Source: Desulfosporosinus fructosivorans (GTDB lineage: Bacteria; Bacillota; Desulfitobacteriia; Desulfitobacteriales; Desulfitobacteriaceae). From it: 64,000 nucleotides of DNA. Positions 50,108 to 58,618 of the stretch are shown here, in pieces. A program made the position numbers and the translations under genes. The notes under the pieces are model-generated. The model worked only from the letters and a program-made list of their open reading frames with translations. It made no database searches and was not told where the DNA came from. The first letter of the stretch is position 1. Every line of letters starts with the position of its first letter. The DNA is taken from the NCBI RefSeq assembly GCF_004766045.1, contig NZ_SPQQ01000010.1:1-64000 (forward strand), in the 5' to 3' direction.

Positions 50108-50146
50108 CTAAATTATTCTCCTTTAATAGTTCAATACCTTTCATTA

Positions 50147-50308
50147 CTAGCTATTAATAATGTGTTTTTCTCCGCATTCACATGTGAAATTATAGTTTGT
50201 TAGTTTAATGACTTTTAGCATTTTTTTATCGCCACTATAGATAACCTTCCCACATTTACAGACATACTCTAAGGTATCGCCATTTTCTCTCCACCCATCT
50301 TTAGGCAT
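50147..50308 (-). CDS. Small zinc-ribbon phage protein (53 residues)
   Basis: CKCG near residue 17 and CECG near residue 44 form a likely zinc site. AAGGAG lies 10 bases before the ATG, inside the upstream gene, and the start overlaps that gene's stop codon, so translation is coupled. Confidence 0.6.
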   Translation of the reverse strand: MPKDGWRENGDTLEYVCKCGKVIYSGDKKMLKVIKLTNYNFTCECGEKHIINS

Positions 50309-50732
50309 CCAAACCATACTCCTTTGCTAGTTTTATATTGTCATATCCCTCATCTTTAGGGTTCGTGATTTCTCCGCTCCCTTTAATTACTGTACCTAAT
50401 ACTAAAAGATTGCCCTCGATAATTGAAATTTGCGCTAAGGTTGATAGGGATGTCTGAATGTTGGTGATACCATATTTCAAAAGTAGTAATTTTAATTCTT
50501 CACAAAAATCTTGCATTTCAGTACCGCATACGCCGTCAATGTGGCACCCGTATATAGTGTCATTCTCTTTTGCTAAATCAAAGGGTGTCATATTACCTCC
50601 CTCCTCTTCTATGAATGATTTCATCTTGGCATTAACCCAAGTTGATGTTTGGATACCTTTTTTCTCAGCAATCTCGCTGAAACATTTATATACTACTGGG
50701 TCGAGAGTTATGTTTTGACGTTTCATTACCAT
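50301..50732 (-). CDS. RHH-type regulator with C-terminal domain
   Basis: 143 residues. The N-terminal 45 (MKRQNITLDPVVYKCFSEIA then EKKGIQTSTWVNAKMKSFIE) fit a ribbon-helix-helix DNA-binding domain; the C-terminal ~95 residues with CGTEMQDFCEELKLLLLKYG are unassigned. Its promoter carries a 14-bp palindrome, so it probably represses itself. It leads a cassette of small genes between spikes and lysis genes. Confidence 0.65.
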   Translation of the reverse strand: MVMKRQNITLDPVVYKCFSEIAEKKGIQTSTWVNAKMKSFIEEEGGNMTPFDLAKENDTIYGCHIDGVCGTEMQDFCEELKLLLLKYGITNIQTSLSTLAQISIIEGNLLVLGTVIKGSGEITNPKDEGYDNIKLAKEYGLDA

Positions 50733-50752
50733 ATAATCACTTCCTTGAGATA

Positions 50753-50796
50753 ATCATATAACCAGTGTGTATTAATGTCAACTAATACACACTGGT
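50753..50796 (-). promoter_or_regulatory. Promoter and palindromic operator of the RHH cassette
   Basis: On the minus strand TTGACA (50776-50781), 17 bases, TATGAT (50753-50758). The palindrome ACCAGTGTGTATTA/TAATACACACTGGT (50761-50774 and 50783-50796) lies over the -35 and spacer. Typical of autorepression by an RHH protein. Confidence 0.82.
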
Positions 50797-50836
50797 GCTC
50801 ATGATTGGTAGAACTAAACCAAAACTCTTTCTCGTT

Positions 50837-51916
50837 CTAGTACTCAACAATCCCATTATTGCCACAGTTCCCCAGCACCTCATAGTTACTAACTGTAGCA
50901 GTTTCAATCCCAACAGGTTGCGCAGTATTATAGCCATCTCCAAAGCTGTTACCCATAATAGAAATGCTCTCAGCCTGTTTAATATTTATACAGTGCTTAA
51001 CAAAGGGGTTGGATGGATTCTTCTTGAATAGGTTGCTGTTCAGGGTTATATTTTTGCTTTTAGTCACACCGTCCATAAGCCCCTCTATGTGAATAACATC
51101 TGCTCCGGGGTCTAAATACCCAGCGTTGCTGAAGATATTAGATGTGACCACCAAATCAAACACAGATCCGCTAACATAAATTGAACCTTTTAACCCCTGC
51201 TCAAATATATTGCCTTCAAATAACATGGCTCTAGCACCATCTGGCATGTAAACATTATACTCAGGAGTACCGCCATCAAAGTGGTTGCCTATAAATCTGC
51301 CGATAGCCCCTTGTATTTTCATATTAGCCCCAAGTGAGCCTACATTGTTGAAGCAAAACCAAGAGTCAGTTACTCTCCATCCCCAGCATACGCTAATCTC
51401 GGAGCTGTCTTGAAAATTACAGTGTTCTATCCTATTAAGCAACCCTGAGTTATCTCCGGCGAAATCATCATAGTTGAGTTTCAGATTAAATTTTGAGTTC
51501 TTTGTATCAACATGCCTTATGGTAGAATGTGTTACAGAGAGGTGAAGTGCTGTACCACCAGATACAAAATTATTGTTTTCTCTATCCATGTCAATAGATA
51601 AATCAGATAGATTAAACCACTCTATATATTCGGTATTTTCAAAAGCGTTTATATCCGCAACAGCTTTAAATAGAGTGGATTCACCAGAACCTTCAATATT
51701 TATTTTTGACTTAGGACGTACAGGAGTTTGTAAATTAATTGTTCCGTCTAGAAATTGTAATTTCCCTCCATTTTGTAACATGTCCATTATATTATTAATA
51801 TCATCTGAGTCGTTAATGCCCTTTAACACAACTCTAGCTGTATTTTTTTGCAAAGAATTAAATGGTGCTATAGTAATAGCACCACTAGAACGCAGAAGTA
51901 ACGAAGATAAACTCAT
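50837..51916 (-). CDS. Phage tail spike, beta-helix (pectate-lyase-like), copy 2
   Basis: 359 residues. After an N-terminal AITIAPFNSLQKNTARVVLK comes a right-handed beta-helix with many NxF/NxI repeat turns (SNIFSNAGY, LNSNLFKKN, IMGNSFGDG). Such spikes bind and often depolymerise surface glycans. Its N-terminus parallels that of the larger spike upstream (IITIAPYNCLRKSEARYVLP), so the two are paralogues sharing an attachment module. Confidence 0.8.
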   Translation of the reverse strand: MSLSSLLLRSSGAITIAPFNSLQKNTARVVLKGINDSDDINNIMDMLQNGGKLQFLDGTINLQTPVRPKSKINIEGSGESTLFKAVADINAFENTEYIEWFNLSDLSIDMDRENNNFVSGGTALHLSVTHSTIRHVDTKNSKFNLKLNYDDFAGDNSGLLNRIEHCNFQDSSEISVCWGWRVTDSWFCFNNVGSLGANMKIQGAIGRFIGNHFDGGTPEYNVYMPDGARAMLFEGNIFEQGLKGSIYVSGSVFDLVVTSNIFSNAGYLDPGADVIHIEGLMDGVTKSKNITLNSNLFKKNPSNPFVKHCINIKQAESISIMGNSFGDGYNTAQPVGIETATVSNYEVLGNCGNNGIVEY

Positions 51917-51934
51917 CTCTTCCCCCCTCCCTTA

Positions 51935-54082
51935 TTAAGTTGTTTGGTAAGGCATAGCCGTTAACCCTACATTTAGCATTGCTCCCCAAACCGTTAGATC
52001 TAGCCCCGAAACACCCAAATCTCTGACAATATATAAACCGATACTAGTGCACCCGGCTGGAGTAGTAAATGGAACTCCAATTCTGGTTAATGTCGACTCA
52101 TTTAATTGACTTAAGTATGAAGTCGCTCCAATAATATCTGCTCCGTTAGTATTGTCGTACACACTATATTTTGCTTCTGCACTTGAATTACTTAGTGCGT
52201 AAAAACTAAAAGTATAATCGGTTTCTGCTAATACTGTAATAACTTGCCTAAACGCTTGATAGGCCGATGGCGAAGTTAATTGATCGGCTGTCATAGTCCC
52301 ATTTAACCCTAACGCTATATTTGGAGTTACCACAACATCCGAAGAAAACCATACTTCTGCATTATTAAAATTCTCACTGCTAAGAAGAAGATTATTATTT
52401 GCTGGATAATCTAAGACTCCCGTTGGATCAGACACTAACTCTTCGATAGGGGTTGTCATTTTATAATCCGAGGCGGTCGATCCTTGGTTTAACTGAACGC
52501 CCCACATAAATAGGTCTATCAAGTCTCCAGCATCACGAACTGGAAAAATATATAGTTTGGTGCAGCCTTCTGGGGTAGTAAAGGTTTCATATATCCTCAC
52601 AAACCCATCAAGTCTCAATTTATGTCTGTAGGATGTCGGGGGAATAATGTCTACACCATTGCTTAAGTCATGCACGCTATATTTTGCAGCCGAACTTCCA
52701 TTATCTCTAACATAAAAGCTAAATGTGTATTCTGTATTGGGTAGGACTTTTACAGTTTGTCTAATCGCTTGATAGGGGATGCTTGAGACTAATCTGTCTG
52801 CTGTTTTCTTACCGTCTGGCGACAGTACAGCGTTTTTAGTAACTGTAATATCAATGTTTGACCAATAAACCAAATTGTCTAGTTGCTCGCTGTAAGTTAT
52901 CAGATTAGTAAACACTGGTTCATCGAACCCTATGGGGGCTACCCGCGATAGCATGTTATTGGTTGCTTGAGTATTTTCTCCGACAATCTTAATTGGAGTT
53001 GGTTGTGAATACCCATTTAGAAATAGGTTATTTGATATCATGTTGTCGTCACAGTTTTCACACTCTGAAATGCAATACCCATAACCAACATCACCAGCAT
53101 TGGGGTTAATGGTAAAGTTGTTATTTGCGATGATGTTTCCGTATCCTCCACTCAGCGGCTCTTTACGCATACCCCTAAACGCGATACTATCTCTGTGCCC
53201 GTCATTTGTTGCCCCCGGTCTTCCGCCAAAACGATTATTCGCGATAGTACAACCCCAAGCAGTTCCCCCAAATATAATATTTTCGCCTATTCCTCCTTCG
53301 AACATATTATTGGAAAACATAAGTCCACCAACAAAATTTGCGACAATATCAACCGTATTATAGGCAAAGTGATTATCAAAAAGTTGGATGTTAAAGGCGT
53401 TGAGCAAAATCCCGCAAGCATCCCAATTATACTTAACATCTTCGAATTCGGCATTTCCTCCAATACTACAACCTATCATAGTAGTATCTCCGCCTAAAAC
53501 AGCGCCTATATGATGATTGTTTTTGATAAAACAGTCTCTCAGGTACCCACCATAATTGCCAACACCGTCTAAGCGCATACCTCCATAGCAATTATCCACA
53601 ATAACTTGATACATCAAATATTCCTGAGGTTTTATGCGGATTCCATAATGCTCCTCACCTTGATTTTGAGAATAGTTACCATTGATCTGAAAATGCTTAA
53701 GAATCGGGCAATACAACACATCATCAGGATGGCCGTATAGATCATAATTTTCGCTTCTCATAACGTCTTTGTTTGAACCGCTTTGTAATATGAATCTGGT
53801 ATTGTACCCTGAACCCTCCAAATAAAGCATATTCTTAAGCATAACCGGCTCAGAGACATTAATATCTCCATCTAGCATCAATACCTTCGGGACTAATCGT
53901 TGATTCCACTGAGCGTTTGGGTTTCCACATAACTCTTCGATGATATTATTCAACTCAACTTGATCATCTGTGCCAGGAAGTACATACCGTGCCTCTGATT
54001 TTCTCAGGCAATTGTAAGGAGCGATAGTAATTATGCCATTCCTGGATCCTGAGGAACCTCCACCTATAGGGAAAAATCCCAT
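51935..54082 (-). CDS. Phage tail spike, beta-helix with two C-terminal carbohydrate-binding modules
   Basis: 715 residues. Attachment segment (IITIAPYNCLRKSEARYVLP), a beta-helix (about 50-380) with repeated NNH/NNF turns, then two ~155-residue tandem modules starting NLITYSEQLDNLVYWSN and NNLLLSSENFNNAEVWFSSD, each with TEYTFSFY or TDYTFSFY and a GCT-W-G end. The modules are clearly internal duplications and look like glycan-binding beta-sandwiches. No catalytic residues could be assigned. Confidence 0.82.
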   Translation of the reverse strand: MGFFPIGGGSSGSRNGIITIAPYNCLRKSEARYVLPGTDDQVELNNIIEELCGNPNAQWNQRLVPKVLMLDGDINVSEPVMLKNMLYLEGSGYNTRFILQSGSNKDVMRSENYDLYGHPDDVLYCPILKHFQINGNYSQNQGEEHYGIRIKPQEYLMYQVIVDNCYGGMRLDGVGNYGGYLRDCFIKNNHHIGAVLGGDTTMIGCSIGGNAEFEDVKYNWDACGILLNAFNIQLFDNHFAYNTVDIVANFVGGLMFSNNMFEGGIGENIIFGGTAWGCTIANNRFGGRPGATNDGHRDSIAFRGMRKEPLSGGYGNIIANNNFTINPNAGDVGYGYCISECENCDDNMISNNLFLNGYSQPTPIKIVGENTQATNNMLSRVAPIGFDEPVFTNLITYSEQLDNLVYWSNIDITVTKNAVLSPDGKKTADRLVSSIPYQAIRQTVKVLPNTEYTFSFYVRDNGSSAAKYSVHDLSNGVDIIPPTSYRHKLRLDGFVRIYETFTTPEGCTKLYIFPVRDAGDLIDLFMWGVQLNQGSTASDYKMTTPIEELVSDPTGVLDYPANNNLLLSSENFNNAEVWFSSDVVVTPNIALGLNGTMTADQLTSPSAYQAFRQVITVLAETDYTFSFYALSNSSAEAKYSVYDNTNGADIIGATSYLSQLNESTLTRIGVPFTTPAGCTSIGLYIVRDLGVSGLDLTVWGAMLNVGLTAMPYQTT

Positions 54083-54083
54083 A

Positions 54084-54503
54084 TCACCTCACCCCCACAA
54101 TTTGGACAACTGAAGCTACACTAGAAATAACATGGATAACTGTACCTTGCACCTCTGCCGTATAACCCATAGCAGCGGGGATAAGTATGCTTGTGGCCCC
54201 ATTAACGGTTGGCACGGCATCAACTCTATAATAAATATCTCCTGGGCCTATGTTTAGGATGTCAAACTTTTTGCATAAAGCTGAGAATGTAAAAAGTGTA
54301 TCTGTGTTTGCTACTAAAGTTTTACGGATAGGCTCATTGGCTAATCCAAAAAACAATGACGTTGGCAGAGGATTCGTTGCGGATACCGGCAAATAAATAC
54401 CCGCTTTTAAAATGTACTGCTCAGTTGGTATCGCTAGATTACCCTCAGAGTCTAGGTTCCCTATGTAGGGAATTCCACTATTAATGGGAATTGGTAATTT
54501 CAT
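54084..54503 (-). CDS. Hypothetical phage tail-associated protein
   Basis: 139 residues. Begins MKLPIPINSGIPYIGNLDSE, beta-rich, with a C-terminal domain that could trimerise (IVQIVGVR end). Lies directly before the spikes (2-base gap), so it may be a spike adaptor or head-fibre-like protein. Family not recognised. Confidence 0.6.
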   Translation of the reverse strand: MKLPIPINSGIPYIGNLDSEGNLAIPTEQYILKAGIYLPVSATNPLPTSLFFGLANEPIRKTLVANTDTLFTFSALCKKFDILNIGPGDIYYRVDAVPTVNGATSILIPAAMGYTAEVQGTVIHVISSVASVVQIVGVR

Positions 54504-54534
54504 ATTGACCCACCTTTCTTGGTCAGTGAAGGCA

Positions 54535-54560
54535 TAAAAATAACGCCAATCAAGGCGTTC
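54535..54560 (-). terminator. Internal terminator before the spike genes
   Basis: On the minus strand AACGCC-TTGAT-GGCGTT followed by ATTTTTATG. Short stem; it could reduce read-through from the tail operon into the spikes. Confidence 0.6.
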
Positions 54561-54573
54561 TGCTGAGATTTAT

Positions 54574-54729
54574 TTAAGCTACGTAGACTTCTCCTGTGAT
54601 CTCGAAATATTGTTCAGGAGTGACCTTTACTGCTACTACTCCATCGGCAACCATTTCTTTTGACCAAAGTCTTTCGCCAGCTCTGTTAAACGTATCGTAA
54701 AACTTCTTAATTCGATCAAACCATACCAT
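54574..54729 (-). CDS. xkdX: XkdX-like small phage protein (51 residues)
   Basis: MVWFDRIKKFYDTFNRAGER then LWSKEMVADGVVAVKVTPEQ and YFEITGEVYVA. The sequence (IK-x-FY, V-x-DGVVAVKVTPEQYFEITGE.Y) matches the XkdX family found after tail-fibre genes in PBSX-type phages. GGGAGG at 7 bases. The start lies one base after the preceding stop codon region. Confidence 0.8.
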   Translation of the reverse strand: MVWFDRIKKFYDTFNRAGERLWSKEMVADGVVAVKVTPEQYFEITGEVYVA

Positions 54730-54730
54730 T

Positions 54731-55018
54731 TTATATACCTCCCATCATTAGTTCGTACCATAGCGAGGCGTTGTCGGCTTGGAGTAGTTCGAGAGGTGTC
54801 GGTACAGGATCCGGCGCAGGAGGACGTCCTGTTGGTGTGATGTCGATTAGATTTCCTTTGGAGTCAAGGATAAAATCGAAGTAAGGTTGTACTAATAAGA
54901 TTTTTTTTCCGAGCTCACTAGCATCATCTACTACAAAAACGCCTGTTTCTCCTGCCCAGTTTACATTCGGTTTGTCGTTTCTTGTTAAAACGGATATTGG
55001 GTTTTTAAAAATTATCAC
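54731..55018 (-). CDS. Hypothetical tail-fibre accessory protein
   Basis: 95 residues: beta-rich N-terminal part (TRNDKPNVNWAGETGVFVVD), a Pro-rich hinge (GRPPAPDPVPTPLELLQ) and a short C-terminal helix. Placement between tail fibre and XkdX-like genes corresponds to XkdW-type proteins. Unassigned biochemically. Confidence 0.6.
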   Translation of the reverse strand: MIIFKNPISVLTRNDKPNVNWAGETGVFVVDDASELGKKILLVQPYFDFILDSKGNLIDITPTGRPPAPDPVPTPLELLQADNASLWYELMMGGI

Positions 55019-55031
55019 ACTGTCACCCCTT

Positions 55032-55814
55032 TTACTTAAAGGCTATATAATTGTAAACAGTTCCAGATCTATTCGTAGCCATATAGTTCCACCACGAATT
55101 GCTTGATCCGCTTGAGGTATCTTCCTCGTTGTAATAAACATAAAAACTGTTTCCGTTTATGTTTACTAAAAGATCATTACATGGCGTTAACACGCTACCA
55201 CCATTAGGGTAACTTTGTGTGACACCACTTCTTACAGGGCTACCTGGCAGAGCTAGACCACCCTCATAACTTGCCGACCAGTAGTTGTTATCCCCCGCTC
55301 CACCTCTTTGAGAGCAGACGTAAACAGCACTAGGCGCAAAGCCTAAAGGAATAGACCTTGAACTAGCTCCGTTCCCAGTATATGTTCCGGTTACATAGGA
55401 TTTTTGCACCGGATTACCATAAGCATCAAGTGTTCCAACTCCTCCCGCTGCGCCTTTTTGAGCTGCCGGGATTGCACCTGTTTGTGAAGCCGTTACAACA
55501 TGAGGGTTATCAGTCTTAGAGGCGTGGACGTTAACTTTATTCTGTGCTCCTACCGGAGTTTCAAACGAACTCTGAATAACCGACACCAACGCGGCTAAAT
55601 CTCCATCGCTTACCACAGCACCCTGATTAGCCATCACTTGGGCAATAGCTGCAACCATAATTGAGGTCTGTCTAAACAACTTATTATGCATCTTAGTCTT
55701 CGCAATACCGGCCGTTAATCCATTCACCCTTTGTGTTTCCGCTAAATAGTCTCCATCGGTCTGGGCATCCAAGAAATTTTCATTAAAAACCTTAAAATTA
55801 CTGTTTCCAGGCAT
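55032..55814 (-). CDS. Phage tail fibre protein
   Basis: 260 residues. N-terminal attachment part (FNENFLDAQTDGDYLAETQR) followed by VNVHASKTDNPHVVTASQTG, the HxxxxNPH-type fibre repeat, and a C-terminal domain rich in Gly/Ser (GNGASSRSIPLGFAPSAVYV). The receptor-binding role is inferred. AAGGAGGTG precedes ATG. Follows the DUF2612-like gene by 12 bases. Confidence 0.78.
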   Translation of the reverse strand: MPGNSNFKVFNENFLDAQTDGDYLAETQRVNGLTAGIAKTKMHNKLFRQTSIMVAAIAQVMANQGAVVSDGDLAALVSVIQSSFETPVGAQNKVNVHASKTDNPHVVTASQTGAIPAAQKGAAGGVGTLDAYGNPVQKSYVTGTYTGNGASSRSIPLGFAPSAVYVCSQRGGAGDNNYWSASYEGGLALPGSPVRSGVTQSYPNGGSVLTPCNDLLVNINGNSFYVYYNEEDTSSGSSNSWWNYMATNRSGTVYNYIAFK

Positions 55815-55826
55815 TAGGACACCTCC

Positions 55827-56438
55827 TTAAAAATACTGCGCCCAGTATCCATCTTCATAACCCTTAAAATCATCAGTATCAAGTCCATACGAGAAAAACG
55901 GATCACCAAGATAAATATAATTCACTGCCACGCCCTCAGGCCTCGGAATAATATAACCATTCGTCATTAAGTCTTTTTGCATTTGAGATGATAGACCGGA
56001 TACCGAGACATCCATCGTCATGTTTTGATTATCCTTTACCGTAATATAAGCACCCTTAAAGAGAATGCTCCACATTTCATAGAGGCTAGGCAACGTACCG
56101 TCCCACATATTTTGTAATATTTTAGACCTAAGCACCAATCTGTAAACGTCATCGTCGAGTACTGGGCTAGGGTTGTTGTAGTAGGTGACCCCTGTAACTC
56201 CAAGGCTATAGAACGTGGTTGGCTGAAACGTCACCGCTCTTTCAACACCTAATATTTCGCCTAATGTATCGAGCTGAACTCCAATCGCTAGGTCAATGTC
56301 AAAGTAATAATTAAAGCTTTTTGCCAGTGATACTACATCGTCAAGTATGCCTAGTGGAGCAGATAGCCATGCTGCAAACTTAGGCTTATTCTGATGCTGT
56401 GAAGTAACTAGATTAAGATACCTTTGTATGTCAGCCAT
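55827..56438 (-). CDS. DUF2612-like phage baseplate protein
   Basis: 203 residues. DLAIGVQLDTLGEILGVERA, DDVYRLVLRSKILQNMWDGT and the C-terminal IIPRPEGVAVNYIYL match DUF2612/gpI-type baseplate proteins that link the baseplate wedge to the fibre. Directly after baseplate J. Confidence 0.78.
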   Translation of the reverse strand: MADIQRYLNLVTSQHQNKPKFAAWLSAPLGILDDVVSLAKSFNYYFDIDLAIGVQLDTLGEILGVERAVTFQPTTFYSLGVTGVTYYNNPSPVLDDDVYRLVLRSKILQNMWDGTLPSLYEMWSILFKGAYITVKDNQNMTMDVSVSGLSSQMQKDLMTNGYIIPRPEGVAVNYIYLGDPFFSYGLDTDDFKGYEDGYWAQYF

Positions 56439-56447
56439 GGCTTCCTC

Positions 56448-57623
56448 CTATGTCACGTTAATAGTTAGGTACGAACTATTCCCCCGCACCACTTCGTCAA
56501 ACCCTATCGTGATATCCGCTGTCCCCTGAGTTAGGCCGTGCTTCGCCAGCGTTAGGGAGGTTATCGAGAACGTAGGCTTACTCAGGCTCTGCATAGCCGA
56601 CAAAGAGCTCCCCCAAAGGGAAGATGCAGGAAGGTCATCACCTATCGATAAACTGTCTAAATAGTTCACGAGTGCCGTTTTTATTAAGGATGTGGTTGCT
56701 GAGGTATATCCCGTTAATTGCTTAACATTTACTACCACATCGATATCAACATAACTTGGTCTGTAAAATCCAATTGGTACAATCTGACCAAACTGATCTG
56801 TAATATTTACGACAGTCGTGCCGTTCGCAAGACATCCTGGTCCTTTTTTAAGGAAGATTGCCTGAGCTATGTCGGCATCAGATCCGCCTTCGACGACTGC
56901 CGTTATGCTATGAGGGGGAAGACCATCTGTATCAACGTCATTTGTGGGGTTCTCGTAGACAATAAATCGAGTGACTCCGCTGACTGCTGCAATAGCGCCC
57001 TTGGTACCCTCTAATACTGTTCTACTTGGTTGTGATGTGCTTATAGACTGTCTTCCTTTTAGCTGTGAGTCTGTTTCTGCATTCACACCTTGCACAGCTG
57101 CGAGGGCGTTTGTTGCTAAGGACCACCCATATGTTGGTGTTGCGATAGCGTCTATATCTCCGGCATTCGCGGCGATAGGACCTGCTGTTTGACAAGTAAC
57201 TTGGGCATCTACTGTCCCTGCTGTTCCGATCACAACACTAGGAGGAAGGTTCCAGTAGTAATTTTGTTTATCTTGCACGACACCGTTATTAATGACTGTA
57301 CCGGGCGTTCCAGATAGTGTTTCAGTCGCTACAGAATACCCAGATCCGTTCCTCTTAATCCCATTGAGCTTAACAAGTATATCAAGGCCAGAACCAATAG
57401 CAGTTCCCGGTCCTCGGCTATCATAGACAAGCTTAATTGCTTGTAATGTATCGCTCATTTTTAATGCAAACGTAGAAATATACTGATAATCTTGACTGTC
57501 TGTTCCAAGGTAAATGTCTTGTCCATAGATGGCTCTAGCCTGTTGGATCTGTTCTTCCATGATATCTTGATAGGTCGGGCAGTGGAGTCCCGTAGCATCA
57601 ATATATGGCGCGAAGTATGCCAT
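56448..57623 (-). CDS. Baseplate J-like protein (wedge)
   Basis: 391 residues. YDSRGPGTAIGSGLDILVKL, GTVINNGVVQDKQNYYWNLP and LKGRQSISTSQPSRTVLEGT followed by GAIAAVSGVTRFIVYENPTN are signatures of the GpJ/XkdT family. It forms the baseplate wedge of contractile tails. It abuts the gp25-like gene with no gap and is translated in coordination with it. Confidence 0.9.
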   Translation of the reverse strand: MAYFAPYIDATGLHCPTYQDIMEEQIQQARAIYGQDIYLGTDSQDYQYISTFALKMSDTLQAIKLVYDSRGPGTAIGSGLDILVKLNGIKRNGSGYSVATETLSGTPGTVINNGVVQDKQNYYWNLPPSVVIGTAGTVDAQVTCQTAGPIAANAGDIDAIATPTYGWSLATNALAAVQGVNAETDSQLKGRQSISTSQPSRTVLEGTKGAIAAVSGVTRFIVYENPTNDVDTDGLPPHSITAVVEGGSDADIAQAIFLKKGPGCLANGTTVVNITDQFGQIVPIGFYRPSYVDIDVVVNVKQLTGYTSATTSLIKTALVNYLDSLSIGDDLPASSLWGSSLSAMQSLSKPTFSITSLTLAKHGLTQGTADITIGFDEVVRGNSSYLTINVT

Positions 57624-57989
57624 CTAAAAGGTCACCCCCGTTACCGTTACCGTCTGTCCAGTGTTTGTTAATACTGTGCAATTCTCTACGTTGTATCTTC
57701 GGTTTGCGTATGAACTCTGGAAGCTCTGAATCTGTGAAACACCTTGGGTGCTTAGAATTCGATCCTTAATAAGTAAGTCTGTAGAGGTTAAATGCTCTTG
57801 AGTTCCAGACTGTCCCAAGATATTTTGAAACAACGGAAGCCCGTCACCCGTATCTTCCCACCACTCGCCACGTAAGAGCAGGAGGCTTGTCTTTATGGCC
57901 TGTGCGACTGCATCCTCATCTGCGAGAAAGTCCTGCATACTCTTACCAAAGGAGTAGTCCCCGTTAGCGTCGAGTGTACGATATTTAAT
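57624..57989 (-). CDS. gp25/GpW-like baseplate protein with probable ATT start
   Basis: 121 residues if started at ATT 57989: IKYRTLDANGDYSFGKSMQD then FLADEDAVAQAIKTSLLLLR and GEWWEDTGDGLPLFQNILGQ. The N-terminal KYRTLDANGDYSFG is conserved family sequence, so an ATG at 57938 would remove it. A TAA codon lies just before ATT and GGAGGGGG lies 8 bases upstream. I infer initiation on ATT, or a mutated ATG. Confidence 0.78.
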   Translation of the reverse strand: MKYRTLDANGDYSFGKSMQDFLADEDAVAQAIKTSLLLLRGEWWEDTGDGLPLFQNILGQSGTQEHLTSTDLLIKDRILSTQGVSQIQSFQSSYANRRYNVENCTVLTNTGQTVTVTGVTF

Positions 57990-58005
57990 TTAAACCACCC
58001 CCTCC

Positions 58006-58605
58006 TCAACTAGGACCGCTAGTCAATCCTGCTGGCAATCCTGCCGGAGCCATGTGCACATGATTACTGAAATTAACGCCATTAATCTTCACTGTATTCG
58101 ACACGATATCAATCTCATTGTCTTTGATATCGATAAGTGATGAGCCATTCTCTGATCTTAGCTGGGCTGAGGTCGTGCTGTAGTCCGCTAATCGACGAGG
58201 TTGACTCCATGTCCCAAGGATAGCGAAACCGTCGCTCAGGTCATGTCTGCGTTTCTCCGCCTGAACCTGCACTCCACCCTGTGACCACCATGCATCCATG
58301 CACATATCAGAAAAAATTACTAGGCACTCATCACCTGGCTTTACGGGCATCGTTAAAGCAAATCCACCGGCCCTTGGGATAGAGATCGGAACATCGAGTA
58401 GTAAGGGTAGGTTTACTATGCTCACGTTTCCTTCCCCATCAACGATTCTCTCTTTTATTGATGGTTGGACAGTTACGGTCTGCTCAACAGGATCAAAGCT
58501 TTGAACTATCCCGGGCATTGCTACCCTCAAATCAGTTCCCCATTTTTCTCCCATGCGTTGGTAAAATTCAAACTCGCTCTTGATTCTCTCCGCGACTGTT
58601 CTCAC
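58006..58605 (-). CDS. Gp138-type baseplate spike protein
   Basis: 199 residues. VAMPGIVQSFDPVEQTVTVQ, LLLDVPISIPRAGGFALTMP then VKPGDECLVIFSDMCMDAWW fit the Phage_Gp138 N-terminal OB fold, and HVHMAPAG near the C-terminus fits the metal-binding spike tip. It caps the tube and punctures the envelope. Confidence 0.85.
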   Translation of the reverse strand: MRTVAERIKSEFEFYQRMGEKWGTDLRVAMPGIVQSFDPVEQTVTVQPSIKERIVDGEGNVSIVNLPLLLDVPISIPRAGGFALTMPVKPGDECLVIFSDMCMDAWWSQGGVQVQAEKRRHDLSDGFAILGTWSQPRRLADYSTTSAQLRSENGSSLIDIKDNEIDIVSNTVKINGVNFSNHVHMAPAGLPAGLTSGPS

Positions 58606-58618
58606 GTTATCACCTCAC

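Noticed and set aside
53100..53497. Plus-strand frames within the large spike
   Set aside because: No RBS; they mirror the repetitive spike sequence.
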